5,981 bases of DNA. It comes from Bacillota bacterium (GTDB taxonomy: Bacteria; Bacillota; Dethiobacteria; DTU022). Each line of letters starts with the position of its first letter. Within the stretch, counting starts at the first letter, position 1. The position numbers and the translations under genes were made by a program. Location of the stretch: contig JAAZIG010000097.1 in NCBI GenBank assembly GCA_012510325.1, positions 1 to 5,981 of the forward strand. The letters are read 5' to 3'. Of the stretch, positions 1 through 5,019 are shown in pieces. Below the pieces are notes generated by a model. It saw nothing but the letters and a program-made list of their open reading frames with translations, was not told where the DNA came from and did no database searches.

Positions 1-971
1 AGGCTCGGCAGCAGGGTCAGGTTGACCAGCAAACTGATGGCAATACCTTTGCCCAAAACCATGCCCATATCCCGGCCGATCCCATTTTGCATCACCAGCA
101 GGGCGGCAAAGCCGCCGACAGTGGTCAGCGCGCTCGAGGCGATGGCCACTGCAGTCTTGCTGACAGTTGATTCCATCGCTTCTTCGATGGTGTCAAACTT
201 CTTCTTCTCCTCCTCATAGCGGTGCATCAGAAAGATGGAATAATCGAGCGATATCCCCAGCTGCATCACTGCGGCGATGGAGGCGGTCATAAAGGAGATC
301 TTCCCCAAAAATATGTTTGAGCCCATATTGATCAGCACCGCCACGCCGACAGAGACCAGAAAAAGAATCGGATCGAGGTACGAGCTGATGGAAAGGTTCA
401 AGATGAACAGGATCATGACGACAGCGACAACGGCGTAGATCATGATTTCACTGTCGACGGTCTCCTGCATCTCCATGATAATAGCCGGTTCGCCGCCGAT
501 AAGAATATCCGGATCGCCGCCGGTAATCTCCCTGATCCGACGGACGGCATCATTTGTTTTTTTCGTGCGGGGGTTCTCCGTAAATTGTACTTGCAGCAAA
601 ACGCTGTCCTCTGAAGAGAACCGCTCTTTGATCACCGGCTCGATAAATTCGACGGGAACGTAGATATCGGCAAAATCACCCATCCAGACGACTTTGTCGA
701 TGCCGTCGATCTCTTCGAAAGAAGAGATCAGTCTTTCAACCTGCCATCCCGGCTTACCCCGGATCATGATCAAACCCATGCCCGAGAGAGCGAATTCCTC
801 CTCGAGCACCTCTTCACCCTGCTTTGAATTGAGCTCATCGGGCATATAGGCGAGCAGATCATAGTTTGTCTGGGTCAGGAAAAATCCGACAATGGAAGGG
901 AGCAGAATTATGATATAGGCGATGATGATCGCCTTGCGGTGTTTGACCACAAATCTACCGAGCCAGTCCAT
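1..971 (-). CDS. MMPL/RND-family membrane transporter, N-terminal 323 residues (cut by the left window edge)
   Basis: The frame is open from an ATG at 971 to the window edge, so the C-terminal part lies outside. A GGAGGA ribosome binding site at 982-987, 10 bases from the ATG, supports this start. Visible order: a short cytoplasmic N-terminus with HRK at 11-13; membrane helix 1 at about 14-33; a soluble extracytoplasmic porter domain at about 35-170; then a helix cluster at about 175-323. The motif GISLDYSIFLMHRYEEE at 239-255 is the MMPL/RND helix-4 signature. Asp243-Tyr244 match in position the Asp-Tyr proton-relay pair known from mycobacterial MmpL3. The family uses the proton gradient to export lipids, hydrophobic compounds or drugs. 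The substrate here is unknown; a related YdfJ- or HpnN-like exporter is possible. The gene has its own promoter and does not depend on the upstream DUF2339 gene. Family assignment is firm, substrate is not. Confidence 0.93.
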   Translation of the reverse strand, partial: MDWLGRFVVKHRKAIIIAYIIILLPSIVGFFLTQTNYDLLAYMPDELNSKQGEEVLEEEFALSGMGLIMIRGKPGWQVERLISSFEEIDGIDKVVWMGDFADIYVPVEFIEPVIKERFSSEDSVLLQVQFTENPRTKKTNDAVRRIREITGGDPDILIGGEPAIIMEMQETVDSEIMIYAVVAVVMILFILNLSISSYLDPILFLVSVGVAVLINMGSNIFLGKISFMTASIAAVMQLGISLDYSIFLMHRYEEEKKKFDTIEEAMESTVSKTAVAIASSALTTVGGFAALLVMQNGIGRDMGMVLGKGIAISLLVNLTLLPS

Positions 972-1006
972 CGCTGATCGTTCCTCCGATATTAATACGG
1001 TGGTGG

Positions 1007-1060
1007 CGTTTTAAAGAGATGATTAAAACGACTATTTAAAACCTATGTTTTATATTAAAC
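1007..1060. repeat. Operator-like inverted repeats in the MMPL transporter leader
   Basis: Two inverted repeats share the core TTAAAAC/GTTTTAA. The first has arms CGTTTTAA (1007-1014) and TTAAAACG (1023-1030), perfect over 8 bp with an 8-base spacer. The second is TAAAAC-CTAT-GTTTTA (1037-1052), perfect over 6 bp with a 4-base spacer, touching the -10 box and covering the expected start site. A further half-site, TTAAACG, lies at 1055-1061 inside the -10/spacer. This placement is typical of a repressor operator, and MMPL-type exporters are often controlled by TetR- or MarR-family repressors. No regulator gene is in the window, so the cognate protein is unknown. The region is A/T-rich, which raises the chance of accidental repeats. 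Confidence 0.5.
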
Positions 1061-1080
1061 GGTCCCCGGGAATTTGTCAA
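1052..1080 (-). promoter_or_regulatory. SigmaA-type promoter of the MMPL transporter gene
   Basis: Read on the minus strand, a perfect TTGACA (1075-1080) is followed by a 17-base spacer and TAATAT (1052-1057), one mismatch from consensus. Transcription should begin near 1045, giving a leader of about 75 bases before the ATG at 971. The promoter lies between the end of the DUF2339 gene (1245) and the transporter, so the transporter forms its own transcription unit. Repeats at 1007-1060 overlap the -10 and start site and suggest regulation. Confidence 0.85.
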
Positions 1081-1092
1081 CAGTTTTCTCTG

Positions 1093-1135
1093 AAAAAGCC
1101 AGTTCAGGGATCAGCGGGTCTGTGCCCGGAATCCT
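1093..1135 (-). terminator. Weak intrinsic-terminator-like hairpin downstream of the DUF2339 gene
   Basis: On the minus strand an interrupted stem (AGGAT/ATCC(C)T outside, CGGG/CCCG inside at 1125-1128 and 1115-1118, loop CACAGA) is followed about 10 bases later by a TTTTT run (1093-1097). It lies just before the transporter promoter, where a terminator for the DUF2339 transcript would be expected. The stem is short and bulged and the T-run is not adjacent, so function is uncertain. Confidence 0.3.
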
Positions 1136-1165
1136 AAAAGGAAACGCTCTGCGGACTGTCTTGAT

Positions 1166-1198
1166 CCTGACCGGTAAGCCGGTGCTGCGCCGGTCAGG
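1166..1198 (-). terminator. GC-rich stem-loop after the DUF2339 stop codon, no T-tail
   Basis: CCTGACCGG (1166-1174) and CCGGTCAGG (1190-1198) form a perfect 9-bp stem around a 15-base loop, 47 bases beyond the DUF2339 stop codon on the minus strand. No T-run follows, so it is not a classical intrinsic terminator. It could protect the mRNA 3' end or work with the weak hairpin at 1093-1135. The stem is clear in the sequence; its role is inferred. Confidence 0.4.
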
Positions 1199-1244
1199 CT
1201 GGAGGGGGCGATCGTCGGAGAGGGTGCTTGGAGGAGGCTGCGCT

Positions 1245-3080
1245 CTAGGTGGACGGGCCAATGCGGTCGCGGTGTCGCTGGTAAAGGTATGACGCGCCCA
1301 GCAGGATCAGCCCGGAGATGATCAGGGAGACGATGCGGTAGGTCAGCTCCAAAGAGCTCAGGTCGAACAGGATCACCTTGGCCACGGTTAACCCGAACAG
1401 CCCGATGGCGGCATAACGCAGCGGGGGCAGTTTGCGAATAAAACCGGCGATCATCAGTGCGGCGGCATAGATTCCCCAAAACAGGGAGATCGCCATGAGC
1501 GCCAGGTTTCCATAATAGTCCCCGGCGCCGGTGCGCCAGGCGAGAGTCCGGCCGAAATAGTATATCTCCCCGCTGCAGAAGAGCAGCAGCAGTATTCCCG
1601 CTGCACCGGCGAGAATAAGGCTCTCTTTGGGGGGGAGGTCTTCTTTGAAATAGTAGCGGTAGAGCCGGCTTAAAACAAGCAGCAGAGCGATAAAGCCGAA
1701 CGTGAGCAGGGCCGGTTTATTGATCAGAAAGCGAAAATTTTCCGGTTGACAGCGGTCCCATTCGACAGCGAGCAGGCGGAGCAGTGCCAGGGAGAGGACG
1801 CCCCAGAACCCGGGGTGAATGCGCCGGTCCGTCAGGTGCAGAGCCAGATAGCAGAGCAGCGCGGCCTGGATGCTCCATCCGACAAAGATCCACGATCCCT
1901 CCAGCTGCAGCGGGACGAACAGAACCAGAAGCGCCGCTGCCAGGGTGAAGGCGGTAAAGTAAGCCCGGGGATCGCGCTGTGCTGCCGGTAGCAGGAGGAA
2001 ACCGGCCGACAGGTAGAGTGCCGCGAGAGCCAAAGTGAACCAGCCCATCACATTGGGGTAGTCGGAAAGCAAATTCAGCCAGCTCAGAGCGTAGTACAGC
2101 GTTGCCCCGGCGACCATGAGAGCCAGCTCCAGCGATTCCAGAGGGCGGCGCTGCACGATCACATAGAGCAGCACAGGTGCCAGGAACAAAAGCAGAAAGA
2201 TGCTAAAGTAGAGCTGGGCGGCCACCGGCGCCAGGCCCAGAGCCGGGTTGCCGAAGCGGTAAAGCACGGTCCAGGCAAGAAAGCCGCCGGTGAGGAAAAA
2301 GGCGATTGTCCCCAGGAAATCCCAGCGTTTAATATAAACCACAGTCAAGAGACCGAGGTTAAGCAGGATCAGGTAAAGCATCATCAGGACAAAGCGCGGT
2401 TCCCCGGCGATGAAAAGAGCAGGATTTAAGAAGCCGGTGAGCAATCCGAGAGCGGCTACGGCGGGGGCATCCTGATAGAGGGCCAGCAGCACTGCGCCTA
2501 TGGTAACAAAAACCAGCAGGCTCATCCCGATGGTGTCACTGAGCAGATCGTAGTAATAAAAGGAGGCAAAGATGGTGAAATAGAGCAGGGCGATACCGCC
2601 TCCGGTCAGCCCCTGGCCGTAGGCGGTGAAACCGCGGCGCCTGTTTCTTTCGCCGAGCCACAGCAGAATCAGCGCAGCGAGGATGCCGCCGGCGATTCTG
2701 ACTGTTTCATTGATCCAGCCCCAATCGTAAGCCAGTTTCAAAAAGAAAGCCGCACCGAGAAGAAAAATAAGCATGCCGATCCGGTTTAACCAGACTCCGC
2801 CGATCTTTACCTCCAGCTCCCGGGCCTCTCTCTCCGACAGGGAGGCAGAGGCGGTGGAAGGCGGTGCTGCCGCTGTCCGGGTTGGCGGACTGTCGGCTAA
2901 AGGGGGAGGGGCGGTTTCTACCGAAGGTGCTCCGGCGGCAGTCCGGGGGGGTGCGGCCTGTTGCGGGTCGTCCTCAAGGGCCAGACGTTTCGCCAGTGCC
3001 TCCAACCGTTCGCCCAGCATCCGCTGTTCTTTCTGCAGGGCGTTTAGCTCCTCCCGCAGTTCGTGCCGATCATCCTGCAT
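1245..3080 (-). CDS. DUF2339 family polytopic membrane protein, 611 aa
   Basis: The function of this family is unknown. Residues 1-36 are charged and heptad-like (HELREELNALQKEQRMLGERLEAL), predicting a cytoplasmic coiled coil. Residues 38-80 are a Pro/Ala/Thr-rich linker. From 88 onward the DUF2339 core starts with LEVKIGGVWLNRIGMLIFLLGAAFF, followed by GERNRRRG (143-150) and QGLTGGGIALLYFTI (156-170), all typical of the family. Many hydrophobic helices, perhaps 16-20, fill the rest, ending with the conserved LRYAAIGLFGLTVAKVILFDLSSL block (554-577) and a YLYQR tail (598-602). At 611 residues it is shorter than the 800-plus-residue forms I recall from proteobacteria. The start is the ATG at 3080, preceded by AAGGTG (3088-3093) seven bases away; the stop is TAG. 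It follows the Pr6Pr gene in the same direction. I see no strong promoter in the 284-base gap, so co-transcription is possible. Family is certain; role is not. Confidence 0.93.
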   Translation of the reverse strand: MQDDRHELREELNALQKEQRMLGERLEALAKRLALEDDPQQAAPPRTAAGAPSVETAPPPLADSPPTRTAAAPPSTASASLSEREARELEVKIGGVWLNRIGMLIFLLGAAFFLKLAYDWGWINETVRIAGGILAALILLWLGERNRRRGFTAYGQGLTGGGIALLYFTIFASFYYYDLLSDTIGMSLLVFVTIGAVLLALYQDAPAVAALGLLTGFLNPALFIAGEPRFVLMMLYLILLNLGLLTVVYIKRWDFLGTIAFFLTGGFLAWTVLYRFGNPALGLAPVAAQLYFSIFLLLFLAPVLLYVIVQRRPLESLELALMVAGATLYYALSWLNLLSDYPNVMGWFTLALAALYLSAGFLLLPAAQRDPRAYFTAFTLAAALLVLFVPLQLEGSWIFVGWSIQAALLCYLALHLTDRRIHPGFWGVLSLALLRLLAVEWDRCQPENFRFLINKPALLTFGFIALLLVLSRLYRYYFKEDLPPKESLILAGAAGILLLLFCSGEIYYFGRTLAWRTGAGDYYGNLALMAISLFWGIYAAALMIAGFIRKLPPLRYAAIGLFGLTVAKVILFDLSSLELTYRIVSLIISGLILLGASYLYQRHRDRIGPST

Positions 3081-3364
3081 CGTTGTTCACCTTTTTCCAC
3101 CGGACAGCTTCCGGAAGTTTTGAGGCCCATTGGAGAATATGGCTATTAAATTCCCCGGCGGTAACCGGGCTGATCGTCTTTGCCGTCGACCCAAAAAGAT
3201 CAGCGGTGAGTATGTTAACCCTGGGGGGCCGGTAGCCGATAGCGATTGTCAGTCCCCGTCTGGAGTTGTTGTCGCCGGCCCTCTGCAGCAGGGCGCTACC
3301 TTGATACCCAGATTATACCTTAACCCTTCGGGAAAGTATAATTCTGGTCGCCCTGTTCCGTTTG
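3081..3364. other. Intergenic gap between the Pr6Pr and DUF2339 genes
   Basis: This 284-base stretch holds the DUF2339 ribosome binding site (3088-3093) and a long palindrome at 3308-3347. A small GCCCT/AGGGC stem also lies at about 3279-3295, with no T-run after it. I found no convincing -35/-10 pair on the minus strand. A TATAAT at 3312-3317 lacks a good -35 element. A TTG-started plus-strand reading frame at 3130-3426 runs through the gap and into the end of the Pr6Pr gene; it resembles nothing I know and is not annotated as a gene. Confidence 0.6.
3308..3347. repeat. Long imperfect palindrome with TATAAT on both strands
   Basis: CCAGATTATAC (3308-3318) pairs with GTATAATTCTGG (3336-3347) with a single bulged base. 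The stem continues inward, with some mismatches, to CCC/GGG around a TTC loop (3324-3332), giving roughly 16-17 pairs. It begins 18 bases beyond the Pr6Pr stop codon on the minus strand. No T-run follows on either strand, so it is not a standard terminator. Each arm contains a -10-like TATAAT (minus 3312-3317, plus 3337-3342), but neither has a good -35 box. It could be an mRNA-end stem-loop, an operator or a promoter region. Confidence 0.55.
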
Positions 3365-3985
3365 TTACCGCTGCCCGGCGGGCCGAGCAAGCAGGCGATC
3401 TATTCCCAGCAAAAGCAGCCCGATGATCAAAAAGAAAGCGCTCAGGGCAGCCAGCCATAAAAGTGCACCGCCATAGCCGAGCGTGGATACATCCATAAAG
3501 AAATAAGGGTAGAACCCGGTTTCGGCGCCCTGCCAGATGGAAAACAGCCAGTAGAGCAGGGGATAGAGGGTCCAAAAAGGGAGATCGGCCGGCTGCATCA
3601 GCCCCTTGCGCTCAAACAGCAGCCAGTCCAGCAGAAATCCCACTGGTGCAATCGTATGGGTGAGGTGGCCGGACAGATCGATACCGCCGCCAAACAGTTC
3701 GCCAAATTGAGGAACGAGCAGGGTATGAAAGACCAGCCCCGTTATGATGATGCTCAACAGAACACTGCCTCGCACGATGATCCGGATCCGGCCATTTTCC
3801 GGGGAAAGCAGGAAGTAAAGAAGCGCGAGCGCAACAAGGATGTTGCTCTGGATGGTGAAGTAGCGCAGCGACAGTGCGTTGAACCCTTCACCGTGCCCAA
3901 ACATGGTCAGATACAAACCGGCGGTGACTGCAGCCAACAGCGCCAGCCTGTAGAGCATTGCAGGGAGTCGGTTCTTTAGCGGCAT
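3365..3985 (-). CDS. Pr6Pr / FAR-17a-AIG1-like six-helix membrane protein, 206 aa
   Basis: About six hydrophobic helices are visible, at roughly 9-28, 42-61, 71-93, 105-124, 137-151 and 173-195. The segments LRYFTIQSNILV (40-51), HLTHTIAPVGFLLDWLLF (107-124) and GFYPYFFMDV (157-166) are hallmarks of bacterial Pr6Pr membrane proteins, related to eukaryotic FAR-17a/AIG1/ADTRP. In AIG1 and ADTRP a Thr and a His are reported to be catalytic in hydrolysis of fatty-acid esters of hydroxy fatty acids. Thr44 and His107/His110 here stand in the matching motifs, so a lipid hydrolase is possible but unproven. I chose the ATG at 3985 because GGGAG (3994-3998) lies 8 bases upstream. An in-frame GTG at 4024 would add 13 polar residues (219 aa) but has no well-spaced binding site. 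The stop is TAA. Family likely; activity speculative. Confidence 0.82.
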   Translation of the reverse strand: MPLKNRLPAMLYRLALLAAVTAGLYLTMFGHGEGFNALSLRYFTIQSNILVALALLYFLLSPENGRIRIIVRGSVLLSIIITGLVFHTLLVPQFGELFGGGIDLSGHLTHTIAPVGFLLDWLLFERKGLMQPADLPFWTLYPLLYWLFSIWQGAETGFYPYFFMDVSTLGYGGALLWLAALSAFFLIIGLLLLGIDRLLARPAGQR

Positions 3986-4055
3986 AACCTTTTCTCCCAC
4001 TTCCTTCCCGTTAGATCTTTCCACACCGGATAAAAAATTCCTGCACGCGACAAAG

Positions 4056-4085
4056 ATAGTATTTCGCTGCCTTAGCCTGTGGCAG
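4056..4085 (-). promoter_or_regulatory. Weak candidate promoter for the Pr6Pr gene
   Basis: On the minus strand, TACTAT (4056-4061) is preceded at an 18-base spacing by CTGCCA (4080-4085), four of six matches to TTGACA. It would start transcription near 4050, ahead of the chosen ATG at 3985. Far weaker than the two consensus promoters in this window; offered only as the best candidate seen. Confidence 0.25.
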
Positions 4086-4194
4086 TTTCTGTCGGGTCCG
4101 GTGCGGCAACCGCGACGGCGATCCGATGATTAAAGCCGGCCTCACCTTGTCGGCAGCGGGTCATGATGTTGCTTCCTAAGATGAGCTGCCACAA

Positions 4195-4263
4195 AGGAGG
4201 CCGGCAAAACAGGCTGAAGGGGATTGGAAAAGAACAGGTTCAGTTTGCCAGGGCAGCCCTCCT
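4195..4263. repeat. Interrupted inverted repeat at the 3' end of hsp20
   Basis: Three nested blocks pair: AGGAGG (4195-4200) with CCTCCT (4258-4263), GGCAAA (4203-4208) with TTTGCC (4244-4249), and CTGAA (4214-4218) with TTCAG (4239-4243). Internal bulges of 4-8 bases separate them. The outer arm overlaps the hsp20 stop codon. The minus-strand transcript ends the structure with CCTCCTTTG, only a short T-run, so this is at best a weak terminator. The rest of the roughly 275-base gap between hsp20 and the Pr6Pr start holds no gene that I can recognise. Confidence 0.3.
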
Positions 4264-4705
4264 AGTCTGTCTCTATGATGATCTCCCTGGGCTGAACTTC
4301 CGCTTTCTTGGGCATATCGATCTCCAGAATGCCGTTAACAAACTTTGCCTTGACCTTCTCCTTGTCGACCTCGGCCGGCAAAGAGATGGTGCGCGCATAG
4401 CTGCCAGATGCTCTTTCGCGGCAGTAGTAGTCTTCTTTTTCGATCTCCTCTTCGTGTTTAACTTCACCCTGAATGGTCAGGTTATTGTCTGTCAAGGAGA
4501 GCTTGACATCTTTTTTCTCCACACCGGGGAGCTCCACTTTGACAGTTAATTTATCTTTCCGATCGATGATATCGACAGCCGGTTCCCACATTCCGCTTTC
4601 CAGCCATCCTCTTCTGATCCGACCGGGACTCTGCACCATATCTAAAAGATCATCAAACAGACTTCTTGCCAGACGCCTTCTCGGCTCCCATCTGATCAAA
4701 TCCAT
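4262..4705 (-). CDS. Hsp20/alpha-crystallin family small heat-shock protein, 147 aa
   Basis: An ATP-independent cytoplasmic chaperone that binds unfolding proteins and holds them for refolding by the DnaK and Clp systems (family knowledge). The N-terminal arm (1-38) begins MDLIRWEPRR and contains an amphipathic SLFDDLLDMV stretch. The alpha-crystallin domain spans about 40-133: WEPAVDIIDRKDKLTVKVELPGV (40-62), the charged loop EEEIEKEDYYCRER (85-98), and the signature AKFVNGILEIDMPK (120-133), matching A-x-x-x-N-G-x-L. The tail REIIIETD contains an I-x-I motif used for oligomer assembly. The start at 4705 is chosen because GGAGGT (4714-4719) lies 8 bases upstream. A longer frame back to 4771 would begin upstream of the promoter's -10 box and is not credible. 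It has its own promoter and a leader that may fold over the start codon. The 147-residue length is normal for the family. Confidence 0.95.
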   Translation of the reverse strand: MDLIRWEPRRRLARSLFDDLLDMVQSPGRIRRGWLESGMWEPAVDIIDRKDKLTVKVELPGVEKKDVKLSLTDNNLTIQGEVKHEEEIEKEDYYCRERASGSYARTISLPAEVDKEKVKAKFVNGILEIDMPKKAEVQPREIIIETD

Positions 4706-4751
4706 CAGGGAATACCTCCGTTTTGTTAATTGGGGACAACCTGCCCCTGAT
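4704..4751 (-). promoter_or_regulatory. hsp20 5' leader with start-codon-masking complementarity
   Basis: The leader starts near 4751 and its first bases, AUCAGGG (4751-4745), are perfectly complementary to CCCUGAU (4710-4704), which includes the A and U of the start codon. A G-U pair can extend the helix inward, and further wobble pairs outward if transcription starts slightly earlier. The ribosome binding site (4714-4719) would sit in the loop, next to the helix. A competing small hairpin uses GGGG (4747-4744) with CCCC (4735-4732) and would leave the start codon free. Small heat-shock genes are known hosts of RNA thermometers, so this is a candidate of that kind. It does not match the ROSE or fourU layouts as I know them. 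Confidence 0.35.
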
Positions 4752-4756
4752 AATTC

Positions 4757-4784
4757 ATTATAGCCGAACAAACTGATTTGTCAA
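4757..4784 (-). promoter_or_regulatory. Consensus sigmaA promoter of hsp20
   Basis: On the minus strand a perfect TTGACA (4779-4784) and a perfect TATAAT (4757-4762) are separated by 16 bases, one short of the usual optimum. Transcription should start near 4751 or 4748, giving a leader of about 45 bases. No CIRCE element (HrcA site) and no paired CtsR heptads are visible. A short palindrome ACAAA-CTGA-TTTGT (4768-4781) lies in the spacer and overlaps the -35 box and could bind a regulator. Confidence 0.88.
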
Positions 4785-5019
4785 TATCTTTCCAATAGGG
4801 GATAGATTCTTTAAACATGGGCGGATTTGTTTGCGGGGGATGGACCCGGCCCCGCCGGAGCAGCGGTCAGCGGAAGAAAATTGTCGCCGTCGAGGTGGCC
4901 TTTTCATCGGCTCCCCGCCGGGGGAGGGCGGCAAAGCAAAAAGAAGGATAATTTAGAGAGTACATTGAATATACTGAATAGTGCAGCTTTATCCGAACTG
5001 ACTTAAGGGGGTAGCTGAA
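4785..5019. other. Divergent intergenic region between hsp20 and the acyl-CoA ligase gene
   Basis: This stretch must contain the ligase promoter, but I see no strong -35/-10 pair on the plus strand. The best -10 is TATACT (4970-4975), without a recognisable -35. Two GC-rich hairpins occur: CCGGC-CCC-GCCGG (4846-4858) and CTCCCC-GCCG-GGGGAG (4911-4926); neither is followed by a T-run. TGAATA is repeated with a 9-base period at 4966-4971 and 4975-4980. The base composition switches abruptly from very G/C-rich (about 4833-4935) to A/T-rich (about 4936-4992). Confidence 0.5.

Noticed and set aside
3130..3426. Plus-strand 98-codon reading frame through the gap between the Pr6Pr and DUF2339 genes
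   Set aside because: It starts with TTG, has no well-spaced ribosome binding site, overlaps the end of the Pr6Pr gene and its palindrome, and its product resembles no family I know.
4163..4549. Plus-strand 128-codon reading frame opposite hsp20
   Set aside because: It is the antisense shadow of the conserved alpha-crystallin domain.
4262..4771. Longer 169-residue hsp20 starting at 4771
   Set aside because: The extra codons run through the -10 box and leader of the hsp20 promoter; the ATG at 4705 has a GGAGGT site at ideal spacing.
4911..4926. CTCCCC-GCCG-GGGGAG hairpin as a terminator
   Set aside because: No T-run follows on either strand and no gene ends there; it lies between two divergent genes.
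4817..4951. Plus-strand 44-codon reading frame (MGGFVCGGW...) upstream of the acyl-CoA ligase
   Set aside because: No ribosome binding site within range; composition simply follows the G/C-rich patch and its hairpins.
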